From IMG/VR virus record IMGVR_UViG_3300035145_002601, positions 1 to 36,375 of that record: a stretch of 36,375 bases of DNA. One strand, given 5' to 3'. Below, one piece after another: positions 15,139-22,346 of this stretch. The notes under the pieces were generated by a model. It did not search any database and was not told where the DNA came from. It saw only the letters and a list, made by a program, of their open reading frames with translations. This DNA comes from a virus. The number at the start of each line of letters is the position of its first letter. Position 1 is the first letter of the stretch. The translations under genes and the position numbers were made by a program.

Positions 15139-15297
15139 ATGAACTTAGAAGAAGCATTGGAAATTGTATTAAACGAAGCTGAATCAGTTGGTCTTGGTGA
15201 AGTTGGTGATACTCAAGAAAAAATCTTGAATGCAGTTGAGGTAGTGCAAGTATTCTACGATAACTATGGTCATCAATTTTCTCATTTTTCTGTTTGA
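15139..15297 (+). CDS. Hypothetical helical protein (52 aa)
   Basis: The frame begins MNLEEALEIVLNEAESVGLG and is acidic and helical. It lies 3 nt after the previous stop. Its own stop falls in the -35 box of the next promoter. Confidence 0.6.
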   Translation: MNLEEALEIVLNEAESVGLGEVGDTQEKILNAVEVVQVFYDNYGHQFSHFSV

Positions 15298-15322
15298 CAA
15301 TAATAAATAACTCTGCCATATT
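15294..15322 (+). promoter_or_regulatory. Leadered promoter
   Basis: TTGACA, 17 bp, CATATT. A leader of about 38 nt follows and contains AAAGGA before the ATG at 15367. Confidence 0.7.
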
Positions 15323-15366
15323 ACAATCATAACAATCATAATTAACAATAACACAAAGGAATCAAA

Positions 15367-16014
15367 ATGAAATTTTTCGAGCAATCAAAAGTAAATTGGA
15401 ATCGCTTTCGCCCAACTGATATAGTATTCAAAAGTAATGCTATGGTTAAAAAGTTAGTTCCATCTGAAAACATTTTAAGTTATTCCACCAAATCAAATCG
15501 TGATGTCGAAATGGCACAACGTTCGGGTGGAGAACAAAAACAACAAAAGCATTGGACAGGTGAAACTTATACTTATTATAGCAGAGATAAATATCGCGCA
15601 GTTCATGTTAAATTAAAAGATTTAAAATCACCTCATCCAACCGCTGATCTTGAATTTGTAGATTTTACACCAAAGGAAGATAGTGTTGGCAATGCTTTTA
15701 GTCACATTACTGCTCTTGTTTACATAACAAGCTACCATCAACGCACTCAATGGGTTCAAGGCTCAAATGGTCATTACACTACTCAAAAAGTAGGTAAGAT
15801 TGCTCAACTTGACGAGGGTTATCGTGTTGCTTATGGTGGACAAGGTGATTCTAACTACATGGGTTTCGATGAGTTAGAAGAAATTGCACAAATCGCTCGC
15901 GCAGTCAAAAATTTTCTAGTCGAAGTCGTTGTGCCTTTTAAGGAAGGCAATCTTGACTATGGTTATGTTAATTCTGTTGTAGAAGAGTCATTCAATTTAC
16001 CACAATTAGTATAA
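15367..16014 (+). CDS. Hypothetical protein, probably well expressed
   Basis: The 215-residue protein is mixed alpha/beta with a beta-rich centre (NAFSHITALVYITSYHQRTQ) and no recognised family. It has its own leadered promoter and an AAAGGA site, like the rII genes, so it is likely made in larger amounts than its neighbours. A 34-aa membrane peptide follows directly on its stop. Confidence 0.8.
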   Translation: MKFFEQSKVNWNRFRPTDIVFKSNAMVKKLVPSENILSYSTKSNRDVEMAQRSGGEQKQQKHWTGETYTYYSRDKYRAVHVKLKDLKSPHPTADLEFVDFTPKEDSVGNAFSHITALVYITSYHQRTQWVQGSNGHYTTQKVGKIAQLDEGYRVAYGGQGDSNYMGFDELEEIAQIARAVKNFLVEVVVPFKEGNLDYGYVNSVVEESFNLPQLV

Positions 16015-16119
16015 ATGACAACGAATATTGCAGAAATTATTCAACTCTTATCTGTTTGTATAGGTATAGCTTTGACAATTCTTTTCTTTTCAATTTTATT
16101 TTTTAGCGATAACGAATAA
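16015..16119 (+). CDS. Single-span membrane peptide (34 aa)
   Basis: MTTNIAEIIQLLSVCIGIAL leads into a span ending FFSILFF and a short acidic tail. The ATG follows immediately on the upstream stop. Confidence 0.55.
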   Translation: MTTNIAEIIQLLSVCIGIALTILFFSILFFSDNE

Positions 16120-16125
16120 AAAGTG

Positions 16126-16154
16126 TTGACATCACTTGATTCTTCTTTTAATGT
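16126..16154 (+). promoter_or_regulatory. Leaderless promoter
   Basis: TTGACA, 17 bp, TAATGT and 6 nt to the ATG at 16161. Confidence 0.7.
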
Positions 16155-16160
16155 GGTTGT

Positions 16161-16607
16161 ATGAATGCAAGAGAAGCAGAAAGTTTAGTTTACAAGTACA
16201 TGGCAAAACATGATTTGCCCGATGAATGGTTATTTCGTTGGCAAAACAAGAAAGGCGCATTAGGTACTTGTAGTTACAATAAAAAAGAAATCAGACTATC
16301 TAAGTGGTATGTCGAATTAAATGACATCGAATCTGTTGTCGATACTATTTTACATGAGATCGCTCATGCCTTATCTTATGTTTATTATGGATCGAAAGGC
16401 ATTGGTCATGGTAAGTTATGGAAAGATATTTGTAGGCAAATTGGTGCAGTACCAAAGGCTTGCAGTAAAGAAAATTTAATTAAACCAAAAAATCATTACA
16501 AGTATATTGACACTTGTGCTTGTGGCATTACATACAAACAACATCGCTTGCGTAAAAATGCTAGATACTCTTGTCCTAAATGCAAAGAGGAATTATTTAG
16601 GGGTTGA
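16161..16607 (+). CDS. SprT-like zinc metalloprotease
   Basis: SprT-like (Spartan-related) proteins cleave proteins crosslinked to DNA or act in DNA repair. The 148-residue protein is one full domain. The active site is LHEIAHAL (HExxH at residues 65-69) with the likely third zinc ligand in GHGKLW (H83). A zinc ribbon, C119-A-C121 and C138-PK-C141, closes the protein. It might help replication past DNA-protein crosslinks or process phage or host proteins; the target is unknown. It is transcribed from a leaderless promoter. Confidence 0.88.
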   Translation: MNAREAESLVYKYMAKHDLPDEWLFRWQNKKGALGTCSYNKKEIRLSKWYVELNDIESVVDTILHEIAHALSYVYYGSKGIGHGKLWKDICRQIGAVPKACSKENLIKPKNHYKYIDTCACGITYKQHRLRKNARYSCPKCKEELFRG

Positions 16608-16632
16608 CAAATTAACATTGATGGAATATAAT
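16604..16632 (+). promoter_or_regulatory. Perfect consensus sigma70 promoter, leadered
   Basis: TTGACA, 17 bp, TATAAT. A leader of about 30 nt carries TAGGAGA before the ATG at 16669. Confidence 0.8.
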
Positions 16633-16668
16633 TTAAAACAATTAGGATACAAATAGGAGAAAATTATT

Positions 16669-17097
16669 ATGGGATTAGATCAATATGCTTATGCACGTCC
16701 ACCTCGTAAGAGAAATAGTGAGGACGATATTCAAATAATGGAATGGCGCAAACATAATCGCTTGCAAGGTTGGATGGAGCAATTATGGGAAAATAAGGGT
16801 TGTCCAAACTACCCCGAAGATTTTGAAGATAATGGTATGGGTAGTGCATTTAATTGCATTGAATTGCCATTGACTAAATCAGATATAGATGAACTTGAAT
16901 ATGCCATCAATAATTTTGAGTTTCCCGAAGCTAATGGTTTCTTTTGGGGTAGTGATTCTTATTTTTGGAACGATGAAAATGATGAACCATTTCCCGAAAA
17001 CGAATATTGGTACAAGAAGAATGACTTAATGTTCGTAGAAGAAGCAAGAAAAATGCTTGACAAGAAGTGGCGCGTTTATTATAGTTGTTGGTATTGA
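16669..17097 (+). CDS. Conserved phage protein of the MGLDQYAY type
   Basis: The 142-residue protein has the landmarks of a widespread phage/bacterial family of unknown function: MGLDQYAYAR, WRKHNRLQGWMEQLW, a middle LPLTKSDIDELEYAI, GFFWGSDSYFW and a C-terminal VYYSCWY. Members are sometimes labelled phosphoglycerate kinase in databases, which nothing here supports. The perfect consensus promoter and good ribosome binding site predict strong expression. A structured intergenic segment follows. Confidence 0.8.
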   Translation: MGLDQYAYARPPRKRNSEDDIQIMEWRKHNRLQGWMEQLWENKGCPNYPEDFEDNGMGSAFNCIELPLTKSDIDELEYAINNFEFPEANGFFWGSDSYFWNDENDEPFPENEYWYKKNDLMFVEEARKMLDKKWRVYYSCWY

Positions 17098-17237
17098 TTT
17101 TAATAGTGGGTTCACCTCTTTCTGATCCTATTCCTACGGAACTACCCTGTCTGATCAACTAAAAAAGACTAGAAAGTAATTCGATTACTACTATATCGGA
17201 GTTAGTCATGGATACTCTCCATGCAAATATTTAAACT
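17098..17237 (+). ncRNA. Candidate structured RNA or leader between two genes
   Basis: No gene fits this 140-nt gap, except a possible 8-codon frame (MDTLHANI). Three nested or adjacent stems are visible: GACTA (17167) with TAGTC (17203), inside it AGTAAT-tcg-ATTACT (17175-17189), and CATGGA-tactc-TCCATG (17207-17223). The last hairpin ends 14 nt before the next ATG. It could be a 3' processed RNA of the strongly transcribed upstream gene or a translational control leader. Confidence 0.4.
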
Positions 17238-17498
17238 ATGAAAATAAAATTAGGATTACGAGGAAGTTCAGATGCAGTAAATCATATTTTGATTAAAATA
17301 GATGATCTTACTTTAATGACTACTGAAAATTTATTTCTTGCGGGAGAAGAGTATAGAAATAAAACAGGAAAAAATATTGTAGAATTATTTAATTACTTAT
17401 CGCAAGAGCATGAAATATTAATTAAAGAAAATATAGCAAAGGAAGCAGAAAGAGAATTAGGGTTAAAAAACGGAGAATTACAAAAATATGTAAAATAG
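17238..17498 (+). CDS. Hypothetical protein
   Basis: Eighty-six residues starting MKIKLGLRGSSDAVNHILIK, then helical and charged. There is no Shine-Dalgarno sequence; a hairpin lies just upstream. No family recognised. Confidence 0.7.
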   Translation: MKIKLGLRGSSDAVNHILIKIDDLTLMTTENLFLAGEEYRNKTGKNIVELFNYLSQEHEILIKENIAKEAERELGLKNGELQKYVK

Positions 17499-17500
17499 TA

Positions 17501-17529
17501 TTGACAATACCAATCACTTCATTTATTGT
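17501..17529 (+). promoter_or_regulatory. Leadered promoter
   Basis: TTGACA, 17 bp, TATTGT, with a leader of about 29 nt carrying AAAAGGAAAA before the ATG at 17565. Confidence 0.7.
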
Positions 17530-17564
17530 CTTTCTTATTAATCACACTAACAAAAGGAAAAATT

Positions 17565-17798
17565 ATGGATACCGCACAAGCATTTCTAGCAGACATAGCT
17601 AAATCAATCACTCATGCCGAGAAGGTTGCCAACTCTATACCTCGCAAGGGTATGAATGTTTATCTTGATAAATCTACTATGGTCATGCAAACTTTTAATG
17701 ATCCTAGTGCATTTGCCAAGGCTAAGAAAGTTACCGCGCGAGCAGGTCAATCAAGTTGTCTTCGCAATGTATTAGATGCAGGGGGTAGATTGCAATAA
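17565..17798 (+). CDS. Hypothetical small basic protein
   Basis: Seventy-seven residues (MDTAQAFLADIAKSITHAEK, then a basic C-terminal half AKAKKVTARAGQSSCLRNVL). The start is fixed by the ribosome binding site; longer readings would start before the promoter's own transcript. Likely well expressed. No family recognised. Confidence 0.75.
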   Translation: MDTAQAFLADIAKSITHAEKVANSIPRKGMNVYLDKSTMVMQTFNDPSAFAKAKKVTARAGQSSCLRNVLDAGGRLQ

Positions 17799-17940
17799 TC
17801 TTAATTGTGTATCATGGATGATGGATAAATCAAATTGTTAATCAAAATTTGCGAAAATGATTCACAATGCATGATAAAAGATGCAAAATCTTTGTTTAAC
17901 TATACAAACACAAACTTTTTACGAAAAACCATCAAAATGC

Positions 17941-17969
17941 TTGACATATCATGCAAATTAGCATACTTT
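17941..17969 (+). promoter_or_regulatory. Leaderless promoter
   Basis: TTGACA, 17 bp, TACTTT and 6 nt to the ATG at 17976. Confidence 0.65.
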
Positions 17970-17975
17970 AACGAC

Positions 17976-18107
17976 ATGAAGGAAACAGAAATTATAGTCA
18001 AATTACAAGATTACATTGCTGATTGTGGAATAGAAGAATTAGTTAGTTTGTATAATTTTGTATTTAATGAAGAAATAACTTATAAAGATATAGAGTGGAA
18101 TAAATAA
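17976..18107 (+). CDS. Hypothetical small protein (43 aa)
   Basis: MKETEIIVKLQDYIADCGIE begins an acidic, helical peptide. The leaderless promoter fixes this start. The same frame stays open upstream to an ATG at 17871, which would add 35 residues, so a longer product cannot be excluded. The 177 nt before this gene otherwise show no clear feature. Confidence 0.55.
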   Translation: MKETEIIVKLQDYIADCGIEELVSLYNFVFNEEITYKDIEWNK

Positions 18108-18108
18108 A

Positions 18109-18309
18109 ATGAAATTACCAACATTTGAAGAATATATCACAGATATGCCATTAATAGAGCAAATTAAATTCTATTTTGATGTTGACATCGACAACTTTAC
18201 AGGTGATCCTTGGGAAATACTCGCAGAATGTGCAGTCGATCCACATTGGTTAGGAGAGTTTAAAGTTAATTTTAAAGAATACTTACAAGAAAGGGAATAC
18301 ATAAGATGA
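18109..18309 (+). CDS. Hypothetical protein
   Basis: Sixty-six acidic residues (MKLPTFEEYITDMPLIEQIK onward, rich in Trp and Phe). One nt after the previous stop; overlaps the next gene as ATGA. No family recognised. Confidence 0.7.
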   Translation: MKLPTFEEYITDMPLIEQIKFYFDVDIDNFTGDPWEILAECAVDPHWLGEFKVNFKEYLQEREYIR

Positions 18310-18536
18310 AAGAACTTAAAGAAAAATTAAATAAAGTTATTTCTAAACAAGTTGAGATGGTAAATAAGTATGGCTCAAATACACTATCTACTTGCGATCA
18401 TTATAATTGGGATAGAGATATTTGGAATCATAGATATTCTATTATTGACAAGTTAATTGATTTAGGTTTTAATGTTGAAAGTCAAATGAATCACGAAGTC
18501 TTAGACATAACAATAACTGCTGACTTAAAATTATAA
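18306..18536 (+). CDS. Hypothetical protein
   Basis: Seventy-six residues: a basic helical start (MKELKEKLNKVISKQVEMVN), then CDHYNWDRDIWNHRYSIIDK. Overlaps both neighbours. No family recognised. Confidence 0.7.
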   Translation: MKELKEKLNKVISKQVEMVNKYGSNTLSTCDHYNWDRDIWNHRYSIIDKLIDLGFNVESQMNHEVLDITITADLKL

Positions 18537-18709
18537 TGGAATATACAGACGAAAATTTAGAATTAATTGCAAACAAAGTTGCAAACAATATGGACATAGA
18601 AGACCTTAGATGGTATGTTGCTGAAGACTTCTTCCATCGTTTCGAGCATGATAGTGAATTATTCCATGACTATGCAAAAGAATTTGGAGTTGACAATGAA
18701 AGTAATTAA
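18536..18709 (+). CDS. Hypothetical acidic protein (57 aa)
   Basis: The frame begins MEYTDENLELIANKVANNMD and is acidic and helical. It starts in a TAATG overlap and ends 14 nt inside the next gene, so it fits the local pattern of coupled genes. Confidence 0.65.
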   Translation: MEYTDENLELIANKVANNMDIEDLRWYVAEDFFHRFEHDSELFHDYAKEFGVDNESN

Positions 18710-18902
18710 AGTAAGATATTTTCAAACCAACAAAGGTGTTGGTTATCAATGCAAAACAAACGTAAATGGTGTTGAGATTTGTAACGATGGCGCAGGGGGT
18801 GCAACTTATCTTGATGGTAGATATATAGATACTAAACCATACGAATATTATACAGAATGGGAACTAGAGGACTTAATAGATGAATACGAACGAAATAATT
18901 GA
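18696..18902 (+). CDS. Hypothetical protein
   Basis: Sixty-eight residues beginning MKVIKVRYFQTNKGVGYQCK, beta-rich, then an acidic helical tail. The ATG at 18696 is chosen because the upstream gene occupies the earlier sequence. No family recognised. Confidence 0.65.
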   Translation: MKVIKVRYFQTNKGVGYQCKTNVNGVEICNDGAGGATYLDGRYIDTKPYEYYTEWELEDLIDEYERNN

Positions 18903-18969
18903 AGAAGATTACATGGAAACAATATTAGAAAGGAAAGAAAGATTAAAAAATGAATCAACAAATAATTGA
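18880..18969 (+). CDS. Possible 29-aa peptide
   Basis: MNTNEIIEEDYMETILERKE continues as a charged helix. It overlaps both neighbours by about 20 nt. It is very short, so support is only positional. Confidence 0.4.
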   Translation: MNTNEIIEEDYMETILERKERLKNESTNN

Positions 18970-19105
18970 AGACAAATTTTATTACGATAGTTTTACAGGA
19001 ACTTATTTCCTACATGACGAAGAGTGGGAAGAACCTAGAGAATTTACTGAAGATGAATTAATTCAAGAAGGAATTTACTTCAATGAGTATTGCCAACAAA
19101 TATAA
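18950..19105 (+). CDS. Hypothetical acidic protein (51 aa)
   Basis: MNQQIIEDKFYYDSFTGTYF begins a Tyr- and Glu-rich protein. It overlaps its neighbours at both ends. No family recognised. Confidence 0.6.
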   Translation: MNQQIIEDKFYYDSFTGTYFLHDEEWEEPREFTEDELIQEGIYFNEYCQQI

Positions 19106-19277
19106 AATGGATTTAGGTATAACTCACGAAGAGATTATAACTTTATTAAATGGAGAATCGCTTGAGTTTATTTTTAAGAACAATGAGGACTTGCCCGACA
19201 TCAATGTGCAAATCAAGGAAGTTCCCGATGATTCGACTTTAAGTGAAACAATGGAACTAAGGATAAACAATGATTGA
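19083..19277 (+). CDS. Hypothetical protein
   Basis: Sixty-four residues (MSIANKYKMDLGITHEEIIT onward). An alternative ATG at 19107, just past the upstream stop, would give 56 residues. No family recognised. Confidence 0.6.
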   Translation: MSIANKYKMDLGITHEEIITLLNGESLEFIFKNNEDLPDINVQIKEVPDDSTLSETMELRINND

Positions 19278-19299
19278 TGACGAAAATGAAGATTTATGG

Positions 19300-19328
19300 T
19301 TGACAGGCATGAGTTAATATGTTTATAT
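19300..19328 (+). promoter_or_regulatory. Leadered promoter
   Basis: TTGACA, 17 bp, TTATAT. A leader of about 42 nt carries AAAAGGAG before the ATG at 19377. Confidence 0.65.
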
Positions 19329-19376
19329 TGAGTACATATTATCAATCATACGTTTACAAAAGGAGAAAATATCGAC

Positions 19377-19607
19377 ATGAGTTACATTACAGAGAAAATT
19401 AGTTTTAATGTCCCACAAAATGGTGGAGATCAATATCGCTTGTATGAGTGCGTAGATCAAGTCGCAGATTTAATTGATATGTACTTCCATACCGCAATAG
19501 AAGATACAACCAACATTCACAATTTAATTGAAGAAGAAATTAAAGCAAGTAAATTAAGAGAAGTAAAATACAATAAGCTAGATAATATAAATGGGGGAAG
19601 TAAATAA
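19377..19607 (+). CDS. Hypothetical protein
   Basis: Seventy-six residues with an N-terminal strand region (MSYITEKISFNVPQNGGDQY) and helices after it. Its own leadered promoter predicts good expression. Stop overlaps the next ATG (TAATG). Confidence 0.7.
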   Translation: MSYITEKISFNVPQNGGDQYRLYECVDQVADLIDMYFHTAIEDTTNIHNLIEEEIKASKLREVKYNKLDNINGGSK

Positions 19608-19789
19608 TGGAAGAATCACAAATAGAATATATATTAAAATTGATGTCAAATATCAATAGTTCTTTGTCGCAAATTTCAGATAGTCTTACTATTCTTGCTG
19701 ATAATTCGGGTGGAGTAGAGTCAAATCATATTTCAGAATTAAATCATACTCTTAAACTAATCTATGAACATTTAGAAGATCAAGAATAA
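19607..19789 (+). CDS. Hypothetical helical protein
   Basis: Sixty residues, helical with heptad-like hydrophobics (ILKLMSNINSSLSQISDSLT). Coupled to the previous gene. Last gene before the rIIA promoters. Confidence 0.65.
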   Translation: MEESQIEYILKLMSNINSSLSQISDSLTILADNSGGVESNHISELNHTLKLIYEHLEDQE

Positions 19790-19794
19790 TTTAG

Positions 19795-19823
19795 TTGACA
19801 AAGTAATTCTCTTTCATTATATT
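19795..19823 (+). promoter_or_regulatory. Upstream tandem promoter before the rIIA-like gene
   Basis: TTGACA, 17 bp, TATATT. It lies 93 bp before a second strong promoter in the same direction and would add a longer leader holding a 14-codon frame. Confidence 0.6.
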
Positions 19824-19846
19824 CAATCAAATTACTTTTATTTTAA

Positions 19847-19891
19847 ATGAAGAAATCAGACTCAACCAAAAAAAACAAAAAAAAGTGTTGA
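19847..19891 (+). CDS. Possible 14-aa Lys-rich peptide
   Basis: MKKSDSTKKNKKKC lies in the leader made from the upstream promoter. It could be a regulatory leader peptide. The A-rich composition makes chance likely. Confidence 0.2.
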   Translation: MKKSDSTKKNKKKC

Positions 19892-19916
19892 CAAACAAAA
19901 TTTAATCACATATAGT
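19888..19916 (+). promoter_or_regulatory. Leadered promoter of the rIIA-like gene
   Basis: TTGACA, 17 bp, TATAGT. A leader of about 28 nt carries AAGGAA before the ATG at 19951. Confidence 0.75.
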
Positions 19917-19950
19917 AGGAACATAATTTAATCACAACCAAGGAAAAAAA

Positions 19951-22251
19951 ATGATTATCGCAGAAAAAACTAACTCTAAAGTAGTACAATCACATGACTT
20001 TGAACAAGTCAACTGCACAATAGATGCAGAAGACATGAGGTATGTTGCTTCTTTATTAAGAAACAATTATTCCAATACACAACTTGCAGTTGTGCGCGAA
20101 ATTAGTGCCAATGCACTCGACGCCAACAAGGAAGCAGGTGCAACTCGTCCTATTGAAGTAAAGTTACCAACACAACTTAATCCTAATTTTGTTGTGCGCG
20201 ACTTCGGGGGTGGACTTAGTGAAGAAGATGTTTTTGGTCTTTACTCTAAGTATGGTAAAAGTACAAAGCGCGACTCCAACAACTACATTGGTGCTTTCGG
20301 TATCGGTAAGTTTGCTCCATTATCTTATGGTGACAACTTCACTTGTGTTTCTTATCATGGTGGAATGAAGAAATCTTACAATGTATTTGTCAATGATGAT
20401 GACGATACAAAGATTGCAAAGTTGTTTGAAGAACCAAGTGACGAACCAACAGGATTATCTATTGAAGTTGCAGTTGCAGATAGTGACAGAACTAATTTCA
20501 GAGAAATCGTAATGAAGTTCTTTCGTTTCTTTGATGATTCCGAAATGCCAAAGTTTGTAGGTCTTGAAGAAAATGAGGTCATTAAAAGACCAAGCAATGC
20601 TATCGAAAGTGCTAAAGGTAATTGGTTTGTAATAGATGAAGAAAATGGACAAAATTATTACTATCGCAAATCTCATGTAATTATGGGTAGAGTTGCTTAT
20701 CCTCTCGATGCAGATGCAGTTAATGTTGACAACTTTATTTCTAACGAAAAGTCAAAAACAATCGTAAAGAATCTAATCAGAGAAGGTAATTTCTATCTTC
20801 GTATGCCAATCGGTTCTATTAAACTTCATCACTCACGTGAAGCACTAGAATACAATAAGTCAACACAAAAAGCATTGTGTCGCGCATTATATGAAGCAAG
20901 TGAAGAAATTCTTGAGATTGCAAAACTCAAACTTGCAGATAGTGCTGACTTGTTTGAAGCAAAAGTAAATCATGCTAAAATCTTAAATAGTTTATCTCAT
21001 TCTTTGCGCAATTTATTTGACAATGCTTTCGAGTGGAATGGCGTAAAGATTGAAAGTTCTAGGTTTAATCGTGCATACGATGAACTAGACAATCTTACTC
21101 TTACCCAAATGAACAGAGAGAAGGATTCTGATTCTCGCAATGGTTACAGAGTTAAAACTCAAAAAGTGTCAAGCATATTCTGTCAAGAAGATGGCATTTT
21201 TATGATTCAAAACATTGCTTCTTCTCATGGCAACAATCTACGTGCTAGAACAATTTTCAACGAAAATGAAGACATTAATGTTGTGTATGTTATTCATCCT
21301 CTTAATGATGAAGGTTGGAATTACATCAATCAAGAGTGGGATTTTAATTTAGTTTCAGATGAACATAAATTATTCTCTGACAATGTAGAGAAGGAAAAAC
21401 CTGTTCGCAACAAAGTTACTAATGGTCAAAGTCGCGCATCAATTCCATTATTCAAAATGAAGCACGACACTAGGTATCTTTATCGCAATGCAGATTATTG
21501 GCAAAATGTCAACAATCCAATTAATTCCTTGGAAGCAGATGAGATCGAAGGTTCAGTAGAAGGTAAACTTATATATGTACCAATCACTCGTTTTACTATT
21601 GACATCGAAGGTTGGGACTTAGAAAGAGTTGGTTCAACTGCAAAGTTTATTCGCAACAATGCTGAAGAAGATTCTGAGTTAAGTAAATTTACCATCATGG
21701 GTGTTCGCAAAGGTGATGTTAAGAAACTTGGTGATAATTGGATTTCTTGGATTGACTTTTTGACTGATCACTACAAGCAAATCATTGAGGATAATATGGC
21801 AGATATGACTGATTGCTATATTAGGAACTCGATCAATAGTGCAGAGCATGATAAAGCCAATAAAATTAGAGACATATTAAATGCTCATAATGGTATTTTA
21901 ACTTGCGATCAAATTGATTGGAGTAAATTTGCAGACGATCATTTGCTTCTTACCATTCGTTCATACAAACGTATTATGAATTCTAACGACTCTAGTCATT
22001 ACAATAAGCTAAAGTTTATCGCTTTTCACGATGCAGAATGGTTGAACGAAAAATTCAATTCAGTAGAATTTGATATTGATAGTATTGTTTCTAATGTAGA
22101 AAACTTTCAATCAAATTATCCTCATCTTTCGATGCTTGATGATGCTTACCACTACTACAACAAACGCGATCACCACACACATGGTGATATGACAATCAAA
22201 GTGCAAGACTATATTTCCTTGTGTGATAATCAAAGGGGAGAGGGGGAGTGA
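19951..22251 (+). CDS. rIIA: RIIA-like protein with GHKL ATPase domain
   Basis: At 766 residues this is close to T4 rIIA. The N-terminal GHKL ATPase motifs are clear: the N box REISANALDANKEAG (49-63), the G1 box RDFGGGLS (83-90) and the G2 box YIGAFGIGKFAPLS (112-125). In T4, rIIA and rIIB form a membrane-associated pair that protects infection from prophage-encoded exclusion systems. Here the rIIB-like gene follows after a hairpin and its own promoter. The remaining two thirds show no domain I can name. Expression is from a leadered promoter with AAGGAA. Confidence 0.85.
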   Translation: MIIAEKTNSKVVQSHDFEQVNCTIDAEDMRYVASLLRNNYSNTQLAVVREISANALDANKEAGATRPIEVKLPTQLNPNFVVRDFGGGLSEEDVFGLYSKYGKSTKRDSNNYIGAFGIGKFAPLSYGDNFTCVSYHGGMKKSYNVFVNDDDDTKIAKLFEEPSDEPTGLSIEVAVADSDRTNFREIVMKFFRFFDDSEMPKFVGLEENEVIKRPSNAIESAKGNWFVIDEENGQNYYYRKSHVIMGRVAYPLDADAVNVDNFISNEKSKTIVKNLIREGNFYLRMPIGSIKLHHSREALEYNKSTQKALCRALYEASEEILEIAKLKLADSADLFEAKVNHAKILNSLSHSLRNLFDNAFEWNGVKIESSRFNRAYDELDNLTLTQMNREKDSDSRNGYRVKTQKVSSIFCQEDGIFMIQNIASSHGNNLRARTIFNENEDINVVYVIHPLNDEGWNYINQEWDFNLVSDEHKLFSDNVEKEKPVRNKVTNGQSRASIPLFKMKHDTRYLYRNADYWQNVNNPINSLEADEIEGSVEGKLIYVPITRFTIDIEGWDLERVGSTAKFIRNNAEEDSELSKFTIMGVRKGDVKKLGDNWISWIDFLTDHYKQIIEDNMADMTDCYIRNSINSAEHDKANKIRDILNAHNGILTCDQIDWSKFADDHLLLTIRSYKRIMNSNDSSHYNKLKFIAFHDAEWLNEKFNSVEFDIDSIVSNVENFQSNYPHLSMLDDAYHYYNKRDHHTHGDMTIKVQDYISLCDNQRGEGE

Positions 22252-22273
22252 TTACTCCCTTTCCCCAAACTTT
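22235..22273 (+). terminator. Hairpin terminator or attenuator after rIIA
   Basis: GGGGAGAGGGGGAGT, a GATT loop and ACTCCCTTTCCCC form a GC-rich stem with a small internal bulge, followed shortly by CTTTTT. The rIIA stop codon lies inside the stem. Confidence 0.6.
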
Positions 22274-22286
22274 TTCAAAAAAACTA

Positions 22287-22315
22287 TTGACATTATTTAA
22301 AAACTCACATATATT
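22287..22315 (+). promoter_or_regulatory. Leadered promoter of the rIIB-like gene
   Basis: TTGACA, 17 bp, TATATT. A leader of about 25 nt carries AAAGGAT before the ATG at 22347. Confidence 0.75.
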
Positions 22316-22346
22316 ACTATCATAACATTAAACAAAGGATAACATT

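Noticed and set aside
19270-19317. A 15-codon frame (MIDDENEDLWLTGMS) after the gene at 19083
   Set aside because: Too short, and overlaps the next promoter; nothing beyond its overlap with the upstream stop supports it.
20376-21710. Minus-strand open frames within rIIA
   Set aside because: Antisense shadows of a conserved ATPase gene, with no start signals.
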